A stretch of DNA of 64,000 bases, from contig OZ026628.1 in NCBI GenBank assembly GCA_964020975.1, positions 49,015,436 through 49,079,435 of the forward strand. The letters are read 5' to 3'. Of this stretch, positions 53,023-64,000 are shown piece after piece. The notes under the pieces are model-generated. The model was not told where the DNA came from, did not search any database, and saw nothing but the letters and a program-made list of their open reading frames with translations. Every line of letters begins with the position of its first letter. Positions within the stretch are counted from its first letter, which is position 1. This DNA comes from Hermodice carunculata (lineage: Eukaryota > Annelida > Polychaeta > Eunicida > Amphinomidae). Made by a program: the position numbers and the translations under genes.

Positions 53023-53391
53023 ATGGAGAGTAAAGAGTTTGGACTATGGAATAGGGTAATGACTACTAGGAAGTGGTTTTTGACAAAAAGACACCAATAC
53101 AACAGTCACATTCCTAACCCTAAAGTGTGGGATCCCGATGGTTACGGCTGGGAAATGTCTAATGATGGCTACCTCAAGCCTTTGATGTATACCAAGGAGC
53201 TAGCCCGACTGGAAGTCCAAAACCTGACTCGTTTGTTTTGCACCGATATTGAGTGTACTGTCGCAAGGAAGTGCCATTGCCTCCACACAGGACTCAAATG
53301 TACAGAATTGTGTGCATGCATTGGACATGAGTGTGCAAATGAGACTTTTGACACTGAAAAAGACAGTGATGATGAGGGTGATGATGATTGA
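53023..53391 (+). CDS. CxC cysteine-rich C-terminal fragment (122 codons)
   Basis: The frame carries a P-x-P / GYGWEMSNDGYLKP stretch, then a cysteine cluster FCTDIECTVARKCHC with GLKCTELCACIGHECAN, and ends in a very acidic tail before the stop. The spacing C-x4-C-x5-C-x-C-x6-C-x3-C-x-C-x4-C is that of CxC-type zinc-binding tails seen in uncharacterised invertebrate proteins and related to tesmin/TSO1-like and transposase-linked CxC domains. It is probably the last exon of the gene whose front lies at 49360-49847. It has no stops inside and is better preserved than the rest of the element. A role in DNA binding is inference. Confidence 0.5.
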   Translation: MESKEFGLWNRVMTTRKWFLTKRHQYNSHIPNPKVWDPDGYGWEMSNDGYLKPLMYTKELARLEVQNLTRLFCTDIECTVARKCHCLHTGLKCTELCACIGHECANETFDTEKDSDDEGDDD

Positions 53392-54002
53392 ATCTTGGCG
53401 TAGAATCTCCAAACTGTGACTGTCATTGATCAGCTTTCTGTATTTAGTGTGTACATGTACTTATACTGTTTTCCTTTACTAAAAGGCATCTTGAATTATA
53501 GTTTGGTGCCAGAGATACATTAGTTATGTTGCAGGACTCCATGGGATGGTTCACTGTAAATTACGTGTAGGTGTGAATACATGGTACAATGTACTCTTTT
53601 ACTTTAGCAGTTGTATTGGCAATTGTAATGATGGTTCCCTAAGCAAACATGACATATGATAGCCATATTAGCATATTAATTAATATGCATATGGTATACT
53701 CATATCAACATGATAAATAAAACTTGTATGAGTACTGTTCCTAATCATTTTGCCAGTTTTTTTTAAATAAACGAAACTATATCTTAGTAAATATAAGTAT
53801 GTTATATGTCGCACAATACTTAATTTCGATGTAAATTCATATATTTGCATAAATTAACATATGACAATTAGGCACTTTGAACAAACTCTGTATTTTGTGA
53901 CTATATTAGAGCAATTGAGCACATTTTGGTGTTTATTTAGCCTTTCCACAAGCAGTATAACCAAAATTATTATTTTAAAGGACAAATTTCAGTTGTCTCA
54001 GA

Positions 54003-54119
54003 AATGGCATAGGTTGTCATGGAAACGGGCAGAAATATATATGATAAAACGCTTTTTAGATTCCACAACCTATTTTTTCATGAAGAGGACATATATACCT
54101 ATAAGAAAATATAGGTTGT
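54003..54119 (-). repeat. Right terminal inverted repeat
   Basis: Contains acaacctat at 54065-54073 and ataggttgt at 54111-54119, the same 55-base hairpin arrangement as the left end. A third motif copy (ataggttgt, 54012-54020 region) lies inside. In reverse complement it matches the left end across aggttgtgga, aaaagcgtttt and gcccgtttc. Confidence 0.75.
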
Positions 54120-54179
54120 AACTTGTGTTACCGCGGGTTTGGGTGCGGCCCCCGAAGTGCCCTCTATGCCGCAGGTCTA

Positions 54180-54600
54180 AGATCAATGTGTACACAAAAG
54201 TTCAATTAATTGCATTGCTTCAGTCTCATTTACTATGGAGTCAGAGTATCCGTCCTGCACTTCACACAGCTCACGTATAACGGCAGCCGATGCAACCGTC
54301 TCCTCTGACACAGGTGTGATGATCGATGTGATTAGATTCAATATTTAGCTAAGGCGACCATTAGTACAAACTCCCTATTTATCTCATATTTTGACATAAT
54401 GAAATTATGTGATTTTTCAATAGAAGATTGACTCCCCGACAAAATTAATTTACCGCATGTTTTAAGCACCTCATTTCTACTATTAGTGACACCATGTATG
54501 AATTTCATAAACCGTTTCTGCAATTGCATCCCAATTGGTAGGTCATTTGATATCAAAGGCAATACAACACAATGTGAATAAGACAAATGCAATTAAGAAC
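54180..54600 (-). mobile_element. Antisense LINE fragment (post-reverse-transcriptase C-terminus)
   Basis: On the minus strand the frame at 54338-54592 reads HCVVLPLISNDLP, GMQLQKRFMKFIHG, then EVLKTCGKLILSGSQSS and NFIMSKYEINREF. Further on, another stretch includes VIRELCEVQDG. This is the pattern of the C-terminal region downstream of the reverse transcriptase in several invertebrate LINEs (LPxxxQLxxRFxKF). Stops interrupt it and nothing of the catalytic domain is present. It lies just outside the right terminal inverted repeat and may belong to the DNA into which that element inserted. Confidence 0.6.
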
Positions 54601-56390
54601 TGGAATGATACACTCTAAGGGCTAAAGTCCCTGACTGGAAGATGCGATTTTAAAAACAAAGTTAAAATTATACTATACTTAGAAAAGGTCAATTGAGGAA
54701 ACATGCTTTACAGATACCTTTGATTTTATCGTTTGTGTGGCAACAAAGCAGTCCATTTCCCATTCCTGTGCATAATTGCTGTCAATTTTATTTGGTACTT
54801 ACTTTATATAATGTATGACCCTTTTCATCTCAATTTTTAAGTACCTCTGTCAAACGTTATCTTTATTTTTTGTTAAGATATGATTTCACGTTGTACCTTT
54901 TCACTTTTGTTTAAATCATATTTACTTATAAATAAAGCAAAGGAATCCCTTTGGAAATAATTTTTAATTGAGTTTAAGGGTCATTGTAGGTAGACAATTA
55001 TGGTATGTTTTTATAAATCTACTTTTCCGTACTTTTTTTACTAATTAAAATCAATCAATTAATCAATCACTCAAAATGGTGCATTTGGTGAATCCTTTAC
55101 AAATTTATTTGGGTACATGCGTGTTAGTTCTTTGCTGGTTCTGCAATGAACTTTATGATGTGTCTCTTTCCTTTAATATTTATAACTTTTGTATGCAGTG
55201 CTAATAATTGTATGTTGTGACTTGTATTACTTCTGCAAAACCATAATTGTATATTGTGGCATTCCAAAGGAATACTCCTATCCACTCTATCATTGGTTGA
55301 TTTGCCAGACATATAATTCACCCTAATTATACCACATTTGGTACTGCGATTTATATATACATATTGTCATATAATTTGATATTACATTCGGCAATGTTAC
55401 ATTCAAAGATAAACACAGTCACACTCTTTCTTTCAACACTACATGAACTCTAAAACCATAAACGATATTTTCCTAAATATTATATTATAATTGCATGTAA
55501 TGACACTGACTTGATTATCAATTTATTAAAAAAGCCACCTTTTCCATCATTATTTCGTGATGATATGAAATTGTTTTCAACATTGTTTTTATTTTACCTC
55601 CGAATCTATATACCTCTTGCATTTGCATTTGTATGAGTTCAACTACAGTCAACACTGTCACTTTTTCCATCATGTCCAAACCAGTGATGGTTTTCCCATG
55701 TATGTACCTGGCGCTAAGGAAGAATTTCACTCCAATACTCAAGTCTGTGATAACAAGTTCCTTTGTGACACAATCACACATTTTCACACATGCTTTATGC
55801 TGCAATGTATTTTGCTACTCCTCTTACGGCAGAATGTGTAACTCCGGCTTTCTAACATGGCTCTCTGGAAGTTTATTTACTTCATCTAGATTGGTGTCGT
55901 GTCATCATGAATATGCATCAGGCATGCATGTGATAACCTATCTTATGCCAGGGATGTCCGTACGTAATTATTCAGCCTCCAAAGTACACCGTTGCTTCTC
56001 TTGTATTCAAAGGATGCAACAAGCAAGACACAAGCAAGTTTTAGGAGTACTAAAATGTTGGGATATCTCAATTTGATCTCCCAAAAAACAAACAGGGATC
56101 CACATTAGCATATTGGTTCAGAACGCAATAAGCAGTTCAAAACATAGTCGTACCACAGACTTCAGTATTAAAACCGTGCCTCATCTCCTACCTGTTAATT
56201 TTTTCAAAGGTCAAAACATCTGAACAGCTGAAATAGCATGCGCTGTCCTTAACATCTATGTTCTGAAGATATAGGCCTACACAGAGTGTGAGTGAATACA
56301 TTAATCAATTAGGTTTGCATGCTTTATGATATATCCACTGCTTTCTAAAATACAATATATCCTATTCAGGGTGGTTTTTCTCAACTTTTC

Positions 56391-56395
<5 letters not shown>

Positions 56396-56426
<31 letters not shown>

Positions 56427-57005
56427 GAGGGGGGGTGGGGTCCTCAGCGCAGCGGGGTGGTTCATTTGAACCATCTAAACCCCCACCCCATCCCCTGGTT
56501 TGAGGCCTGAAGTGTGGGATTGCCAATCTTCTGAAATAAGCCTACGGACGAGTTCAAGTGAACAGGTTAAAGAACGGATATGCTGATCGTCTTGGGTGAT
56601 TCCTGGTTTGATCAAAGAGGCCGAGCGGAGAGGTTTGATAAGGGCGGTAACAAAAACTGTTTTCCAATGGTTCTGTGCCCCCTGTTCTGCATGGGACATC
56701 TGCAGCAATATATGTCTACTAAATGGGGGTAGACTGGCTCTAATTTCCGTAGAATACAAAACCAAAAGAGAAGTCAAGAACTTAATGTTGAACTGGGAGC
56801 TGGTACAAAACCAAACCCGAAACCATGTGACTGACATGTCCCCATCCTTGAAAAGTGTAATTCTGCAAGCTGGCTGCTAAATGTAAATGAAGTTTTGTCC
56901 TTAATCCAACCAGCAATCGCCTTGTCTAATACTAAACAGCCACAGACTACAATTATAACTCTTCTCATACACGGTCAATAGTAATCCTCAAATGGAGTTT
57001 TGAAA
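56396..57005 (-). mobile_element. Possible retroposed insertion, minus strand, with poly(A) end
   Basis: On the minus strand this block ends in a run of A (poly(T) at 56396-56425 on the plus strand), preceded by ggttcaaatgaacc and a GC-rich stretch. A 120-codon minus frame (56475-56837) is open but matches nothing I recognise. The block is absent from the array units. A SINE, a LINE 3' end or a processed transcript are all possible; the far end is not defined. Confidence 0.35.
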
Positions 57006-57195
57006 CCGTCTGAGATAAATCCTTCTAGTTTTCATATTAGCATTTTTAAGCCTAAAAAGCCGCATTTTGGCATTTTTTTATAATTTCGTCAACAGCATTT
57101 AACAGATAAAAATGTCAGAAAAACACGAATGGATTTGTCATAAAATTCCCAGCTCATTTATTAGTGATAATTGAAATTCGAAACAACCCACACAA

Positions 57196-57345
<150 letters not shown>

Positions 57346-59081
57346 TAGGGTTGTGCAAATAGATCATTTGTCAGCATATACAAAATATTGTATGGTAAAG
57401 GTAGAAGGAAAAAATAATTTTATCTTGAAGCAGTTTACATCTTGCCAATGCTTCCGATCTGTTTGGGAGACTGATTGAACTTGCTAGCATTTCATGGGTT
57501 TACTGCGTAATGTCAGAACACCAAGGTTAAGTTAACTCCAGGAGGTGTTAAAACATGAATTAGTTTGTAAAAAGCTACATCTGTGTTACTCCAGCCACGT
57601 ATGAGAAGATCAGAAAGACTGTATCTTGCCTACCTCTCTACAGGGGACACCTGGTCTTCATCTAGAAGACCATTCATGAAAAGTTTGGGAAGTTTGTTTG
57701 ACTCTTCACCTGTTTCCCCGTTGAAACTCCTGAGAGAGGGCATGGAATAATTAAAAGCAAAATCCTCATTTACGGTTGATAACGTCGCTTTCGCCATTTA
57801 CAGCATTTGCCTTCACGAGTTTGTCATGGTGTAAATTTATGAAGAAGCGCACTCACAATTGTTAAGGTGCTGTGATGTGAACGATAATGTGTGCAATGTA
57901 GTGTCGACCTTTGGGATGGCTTCACATTAGAGGGAACATTGAGAAATTACTAATTATTTTTGGCTACTGAGCCAACGAAAAGCACCTGTAGGAGAGAGCA
58001 GAGTGCTTATAAATGCGTACTTTAAGCTTATCTTATATTCTGTGGTACTACCTACAATTGGTGTTTAAGGGAGCTGTATCAAGCTGAATCACATATCATT
58101 AAAACAATTACAAGATTGCATTGGTCGCCATGCCTGGACTCTATCATTAAATTGAACTATTTGGAGATGAACATAACAGTGAAAGTTCCCTAGTGACAGG
58201 TAATGAGAAAGCACATATTTCCCACATACTGTCTGATGGTATACCATCACGTTTTCAATAATGCTTAGTGGCAAAAAATATGTATAAAAACGAGAATTGC
58301 TTATAACATATGCACCGTATGACGTTTGAATTTTTTATTGATGTGTGACATTGTCTGCTGGTACTCAACCACATTTTACCAGCGGAAACATGGTACTATT
58401 AATCTAAGGTTCGCTTCTATGTATAAAGCGTTTAACCCACTACACATTTATCGACGAGATGGCAAGCCAAGGACGTGTCCTGCGCAGGAGGGGGGGGGGG
58501 GGTAGACAGTGATACAAGTAACAATTTTGACCTAGTACAAGGTATGAAAAATAAGAAAATGCACAAATACTGGTTGGTACGAACTACGGAAATCAAAAAG
58601 GCTTGCAGTACAAAAGTACGGCAAATAGAACTTCCAGTACGTCAGTACAGAAAACCCCTTATCCTCTCATATGATAGTCATTACATGGATGTGGCTTATA
58701 ATAGTGTCGACACTTGTATTATATAACAAGAGCGTCCCACGGGCAAAAATGCTTTCTGCAATAGTAGAAGACAACTTTAAGGAAGAGCTTAAATGATGGC
58801 TGCGCTGTCGGGGGTTCAATTTTCGTTTCCCTGTGAGGCCTTGATGTATTTCTCTGTACCGTAGTTCGATCTTGTGATTTCTCTGCTTGCTCTATACCTT
58901 TGCTCAGTCTTGCAACTTCTTTCTTAGCCATAAGAGTTCACTGTTTTACCTACTCAGTAACAATTCCCAGTATACAATGACGGAATAAAGTCCATCAGAA
59001 CCGTTGTTATTTGTGTAATATACCGACTCGAAAAAAAGCTTCACCTAAACTTGAACTGATCAGTTTGATTCAGGTGTTCAT

Positions 59082-59162
59082 TAGCCCCGGGGACCTCCCC
59101 TAGCTCTGTTGGCTTCGCGCTAACCCTTAACCAACAGAGCTTGGTAAGGTCCCCGTGGGCTA
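59082..59162. repeat. Hairpin, paralog of 22855-22936
   Basis: Arms include ctctgttggct and its partner aaccaacagag, and ggggacct with aggtcccc. The fold is kept although both arms differ from the paralog. Confidence 0.65.
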
Positions 59163-59395
59163 GGTTTTCTACTGTGTTTTGTCGGACGGCAATTGGTAAA
59201 AGCTGATTCCAGGTGTTTTATTCTTAGAACTTGTGCGCTTGGGCACGCAAAAGTTTACGTTCGGCATTTCTAACTTATTCTGATTGGAACTTGAACATAC
59301 GTGTATCACATCGGCAAGAGTCAACACCGCATCTGACGTACTGTAAGTCTGAACTGCTGGCTGAGTTTGTCCCCGGCGATGTATTGCGATTAACA

Positions 59396-59500
59396 CTCTG
59401 TGACGTAATAAAGCTACAGTTTCAGAGGGTATTCGCCAGAGACTACGCATGCGCTATTTCTTAGGCGTTACTTCCGTTTGGTAGTTCTCTGAGTTGGTTT
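59396..59500. promoter_or_regulatory. CRE / NRF1 / ETS-like cluster, paralog of 23170-23275
   Basis: tgacgtaa at 59401, cgcatgcgc at 59446-59454 and acttccg at 59470-59476, in the same order and near-identical spacing as the other copy. Confidence 0.45.
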
Positions 59501-62049
59501 GTATACTAAATACATTGAACACTTTAAGAAAAACAAATGAGAAAATATTGCAAATTTATTTTCTGACCGCTTCTGAATAATATACCAAATAAATACATGC
59601 CTCTTCACATTAAAATTCTGGAGCACAGTACGTAAGTAATTTTTATAGGAGATTTAAATATATATCTTCGGGGAAGGAGACCACCTCATTACCTAGAATT
59701 ACGTTGGTCTAGGCAGACGCATATTTTATGCACCTGCAGATTCCATACACAATCAATGATATGGGCTAGTGGCAATCTGAAAAAAGTGATTAAGAAAAGA
59801 CTTATATTTATTTGATAAATTATAGAGGAAACAGACAAGCATCACCAACCAATTTTAAGTCTAAGGTTTTTTTTAGTATAATGACACGGTCTATGAGTAA
59901 CGAATTAGGAATTGGTGTCAAATAAAGATAGCATGATTAAATGATAGAACATTGTGAGGTAAAGAACGAAAAGGAGTTCGATGCAATGATATAAAACGTT
60001 GCTTTTGGTACAGATGAGTCATCGCGTACTTTTCAAATAATTGCAGTCTATAATAAGCATAGGAACATGTTAGCTGCAACTGACATGGACCTGATATTCT
60101 CATTCTGAACACATACAGTCAATAAATTTGAGGATTTCAAGTTACAATGAATACCAGTATATGAGTTCAATAGCCTAAAACTGATAAGGTTTTTTGCTGC
60201 TGTTAACAATTTATATAATTTATTTTCAAACTGAGTAAATGCATTAAATATATGCTAGAACTTGTACTTGTGAGTAACCCCCCCCCCCCCCGGAGGTACC
60301 CCCATGTATGATTATACTGGGTATAGCCGCGGGAGGGGGGGGCATGCAGGATTGTACTGGGTATGTGCCGACGGAAAGGCCCTGGTTTCATCTCTACCAG
60401 GATGAGAAAAGCCCCCCAAAATGTAGACAGCTGGATCAGGATAAGGGTAACAATTATTCAAGTTAACTGAACGCCTTATTCATTTTTCAAACAAATGTAT
60501 AGATCTTGGATATAGTCTGGATACATAGTACAAAATTAGTACGTTCTTGGGGGGGGCGGGAATTTTGTGGGACGGAACAATATGCTAAAATTTGTTTAAA
60601 ATTAGAATGTTCGTCTCCAAAATGAACCAGGATGCATCAATGCAGCACTCATTTCAACACCATACAGGATTAAGAAAGGGTACCTGTTTACATCTGCTGT
60701 AGGATTAAGATAGGATGTTGTATAAAAATGTCCGAGGCACACTCCCACCTTGGTGTTGAGTATGTGCCCCCCCCCCCCCCGGGTGGGGTGGGGGGTTGCC
60801 TAAGTCCATCACCTGAGCGCGAGAAATGCCCCTTTTCTGCTCAGGCGCTTGATACAAGTAGCTTAAGTGTATCATCTGGGAAAGTGAACTTCACAAACAA
60901 GTAGCTGAAATGCCAAATTCTTTTTAAGTGAACGGTTTGGAAAACAGAATTTGTTACAAATGTGAGAGGTAGATTTACAAGAGGGGTAACGAAAAGCTTA
61001 TACTGATAATTATACGTATAAAAATTTATTATCAAAGTCTGCCCCGGCAGTCAACATTCCCAATTGCGTTAACAGTTTTCCTATAAACTCGGAAACCAAG
61101 GAAACATATCACATATGCATTTATTATTGTCAATGGTTCTGTACAAAATCTTACGGACAACTGTATTTTAAGTGAACGGCATGTTCAGCATGTTTTTTTT
61201 TCTCCGTACATGTCTTAAAAACGAATCTGTGGATTGATACATGTATGTATTACTATGGACCTTGTTAATGTTGTTGGCATGTAGAGTAATTTTGGAAATA
61301 GCAATTCTGTATATTTTACACGTCACAGAGATGATTTTCGTCGAATAATGTTTACCGCATGGGCATCATGTTTTCCCTGATTTATAACATACCGGTACAC
61401 TACACTCACATATACTGTGGGCTGTGATAGTGTTGACCTGGCTGATATACTTCTTTACATTGACCTTGATTTTTTTTCCGTCTGTAAATATCTCGTTCAA
61501 TCACAACAGTTTTAAAATCAATTAGAATGAGGCAATAAAATAATGTTTTGAAAGCCCGGGGAATCTTCATTATGTACACGAATAGAGGTTTTATCATCAT
61601 CCTTGGATAAGAGAACATTGCAAAGAGCAGGATAAGCATATTTTTTTTTAAGTGGGCCTGGGTTATATTGATCTGACGGAATGTTGAGAGACATTATTGT
61701 ATGGAATGATTCAGTCATTTTTTTCAGTCACAAGTAAGAATATAAATTCTTCATTGGATAGAAGATTTACCCCCAATCAGTGCTATGAAAAAAAGTTTGT
61801 GCTTATTCTTTGGTTGAAAATCCACGAAATGAATAAACTTTGTCTCAGGCAGCATTATGAAAACACTCTGGCACATAACACGTAAGTCTTGCCATTTTTC
61901 AGATTTTACGTCAGCCTAAATAAGATTATATCACATAGTTTTATATGCACTGACTGTAAATATGGCGGTCGAGAACTACCACAATCCCATTACCCCTCAT
62001 TAAATGTGGCGGCTGGTCAAAGAAATGCTGAGCACAGTTAGACATGCAA

Positions 62050-62051
<2 letters not shown>

Positions 62052-62104
<53 letters not shown>

Positions 62105-62138
62105 CTCTCTGTCTCTCTGTCTGTCTGTCTCTCTCTCT
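62052..62138. repeat. CT microsatellite (paralog of 25666-25763)
   Basis: CT tract with GT interruptions towards its right end. Confidence 0.95.
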
Positions 62139-62242
62139 TGAAATATTTTAACACTAGGTATATTGACAGAACACGCACAGGAGCACAATGGGAAAAGATT
62201 GGAAAAAGTTAATGGAGCTCTGCATAAGCTAGGTGCCTTTCT

Positions 62243-62374
62243 GTTTTTTTTTTTTTTTTTTTTTTTTTTGTTTGTTTGTTTTTTTTTTTTTTGTTTTTTT
62301 TTTTGTTTTTTTTTTTTTTTGTTATTTTGTTTTTTTTGTTTTTTTGGTTTGTTTTCTTTTTTTTTTTTTTTTTG
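62243..62374. repeat. Poly(T) tract with G interruptions
   Basis: About 130 bases of T with single G or GG interruptions. Frames across it are F- or K-rich artefacts. Confidence 0.95.
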
Positions 62375-62676
62375 GTAATTGATCATAACAGTCATAAGAG
62401 AATGCAAACTTGAATGCTTTTCATCGTGAGTGCTTGATGCATTTGAACAGCTTCTCTGTTCGGGGTTTGTTTTGTTTCATTGGTTATGTGACCGGGAATC
62501 CCGGGCCAAAATGTCTCTGATGATGCCTAAAATGCTTCAAAAAGCAAGAAAGGGGTTTGCCAATTTCAACATTTTCCCAGGAAAGCTTTGCGCCTTCAGC
62601 ACTCGCTCTTGCGCGACCTCTCATCGTCGTTTGATTGCGACTTAATGACACTAGTTTTCGCCCGTCATCAAGCTGC

Positions 62677-64000
62677 AATCACAAACTACAATTGAAAGGA
62701 TGCTCAATTCTTAAACATTTATACATAGTCAACTTGGTCGTGAGTGTTTTTCCACAACTTGATATATAGTCAAACTACTGATCCTATCAAAACTAACGGG
62801 AAACGAATTTATGTTTTCATGCACCCAGCCGGAACTTGTAGCCTTCTCAATTTCTATTCTATATGAGAGTCTGTACTCCTTGATATATGAGTATGGTACA
62901 TATAGTTGCCAACTTCACTCTGTGTGGTGTCCTCGTTTTTCGGAGTTGAACAAACCCAAAACTGAAATTACACCCCTTACCATATTCAATATAACACCCG
63001 TTTTATTTGGAACAACTGACGGAAATCAGAGCATCAATTATGTAATTTTATGATGAATTCTCAACTGTGTTAAATCAACTAAAAGGTTCAAAGATTAGAT
63101 ATCTTCGCCAACATCTGATAAACAACAATTTTCCACACAAAAAATGCAACTCATGGCGTGGTGGTTTATCCCATGCACCGCTTGATTCAGTCGTGACAAT
63201 TTTGCCTTTAAGTACTTGCTCTGTAGTCTCTACTTCAAACCCTCCCCTTCTCACAATTGTACATATTGTGCTAACTGTCTATTATCTGGAAATTACACTC
63301 TTCGTGTTGGTATCGTCATTGTTTGTTCAAGAGGTCTTCATTGGGGAGTGCGCCTGTTGGCCAATTGGTTTGTGCAATTAGATATGTCTAAACCAATAAT
63401 ACATGTGGCTGTAGATTGTACGGTCCCTCTGTGTAGGTGCCACTTTTCTGAGCAACTTTGAGGTTCTGAGTTATTTTGTTTTGATTTGTTTTGGTTTTCG
63501 TTCTTGTGTGTTAATATTCTTGGATTCATAGATGTGAAAGTTTTCAAATTTGACAGGTACAGTTTATTTGGTCCATATTACCTGTGACACGGTTGTCTAT
63601 GTGTGTCAATATTGTTGGTTTCATAAATGTGAAACTCTTTGGGGATACTATTTACCTGGTCCTTGTTACCTGTGATGCGGTTTGCTTGTTCACATAAGAT
63701 TAGGAACAATCACTGGGTCCATAAGACGTGCTGCCTCAACTGGCGCAACAGAAGGACGGGGCGTCGATAGGAGTACGATGCCCAATTAATTGGCAAAATT
63801 GCAATCCTGAATCACGCTTCCAAAATTGAAAAATTGCTCTCATTTACTGCATTTTCTCTCAGAACATTTGAATGGATAAAAATTATGGTCGATTACGTAT
63901 CACAAAAATACCTCCTAGTGACTCTCTGTATACGCTGTAGACGACTTGGTTTTTGGGCAAGTTGCTTTTGGGATGACTTATCAATGGGCCTTATTCATTT
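62677..64000. other. Unassigned right end of the window
   Basis: No similarity to the rest of the window. Frames at 63067-63381 and 63216-63461 are open but not recognised; a cysteine-containing stretch (HNCTYCANCLLSG) could suggest a mobile-element protein but is too weak to call. A diverged tandem duplication of about 92 bases lies at 63507-63689. Confidence 0.5.
63507..63689. repeat. Diverged tandem duplication, about 92-base unit
   Basis: Both halves carry aatatt, ttggattcat or ttggtttcat, then atgtgaaa, then ttggtccatattacctgtga or ctggtccttgttacctgtga. Confidence 0.7.

Larger units (their letters stand above)
48265..54119. mobile_element. 5.86 kb element with terminal inverted repeats and hairpin-forming ends
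   Basis: The ends begin acaacctata and finish tataggttgt. The terminal 115 bases are inverted copies of each other with moderate divergence, and weaker similarity may extend further in. A 3-base target duplication (AAC) is possible. Inside are an N-terminal and a C-terminal piece of a cysteine-rich gene and a broken Penelope-type retroelement between them. The superfamily is uncertain: Academ or a KDZ-like (CxC-bearing) DNA transposon are candidates to test. The interior 48380-49350 and 52300-53020 show nothing recognisable. The element is old and looks dead. Confidence 0.65.
44643..54839. mobile_element. 10.2 kb compound insertion splitting the diverged unit
   Basis: Unit homology stops at 44642 (unit position about 1232) and resumes at 54840 (agtacct, unit position about 1239), so the whole interval is extra DNA. 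It is not one element. It contains an iterated repeat, a LINE relic, microsatellites, an inverted-repeat element with a nested retroelement, and an antisense LINE fragment. 44643-45030 and 46640-46845 show nothing recognisable beyond CT-rich and A-rich stretches. Confidence 0.85.
58794..62676. other. Diverged copy of the array's right flank
   Basis: Matches 22413-26058 in order and orientation to the shared end caagctgc. It lacks about 120 bases present at roughly 22507-22627 and has a longer poly(T) region and an extra stretch around 62380-62500. The hairpin, the CRE/NRF1/ETS-like cluster, the C/G-rich runs near 60280 and 60770 and the CT microsatellite are all present. No gene recognised. 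Confidence 0.85.

Noticed and set aside
62000-62407. K-rich 135-codon minus frame
   Set aside because: Translation of poly(T) and CT tracts.
63067-63461. Possible LINE ORF1-like cysteine motif
   Set aside because: Too short and too irregular; no known domain pattern fits.

Overview
The window looks like nuclear DNA of a multicellular animal, probably a marine invertebrate; I cannot place it closer. The reasons are its AT-rich base composition, very many long microsatellites, a 200-base assembly gap, LINE and Penelope-type reverse transcriptase relics of invertebrate type, and no compact gene arrangement. There is no bacterial-style operon, CRISPR array or ribosomal RNA. I could not identify any intact host protein-coding gene. 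Most open frames are chance frames or lie inside microsatellites.

Layout. 1-22412 is a head-to-tail array of an 8.78-8.81 kb unit: the tail of one unit (1-4818) and two whole units (4819-13599 and 13600-22412). By eye the copies are above 99% identical outside microsatellites. 22413-26058 is the single-copy right flank of the array. 26059-37465 is mostly unique DNA with microsatellites and the gap (26501-26700). 38205-58793 is a single, older and diverged copy of the same unit (about 85-93% identical by eye), split by a 10.2 kb compound insertion at 44643-54839. It is followed at 58794-62676 by a diverged copy of the right flank. The rest, to 64000, is unassigned.

Reading the two loci together gives a history. 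A block of one unit plus its right flank was duplicated first. Later, at the left locus only, the unit was amplified in tandem. The junction can be read to within a base: the end of a unit (agcttaaacaa) is joined to the start of the next (cattgtacaag). The single-copy locus shows what originally lay on each side of these two ends.

The 10.2 kb insertion is a pile of mobile DNA: a repeat of about 500 bases iterated nearly three times (45270-46640), a 5'-truncated LINE relic (46850-47916), a 5.86 kb element with terminal inverted repeats (48265-54119), and an antisense LINE C-terminal fragment (54180-54600). The 5.86 kb element is the most interesting object here. Each of its ends carries a 9-base motif in inverted orientation, so each end could fold into a hairpin. 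It holds the two ends of a cysteine-rich (CxC-tailed) gene, and a broken Penelope-type retroelement sits between them.

Candidate regulatory DNA is conserved between the old paralogs: a TATA box in every unit (8054, 16833, 42704) and a CRE/NRF1/ETS-like cluster in the flank (about 23170-23275 and 59396-59500). Whether anything is transcribed cannot be judged from sequence alone.
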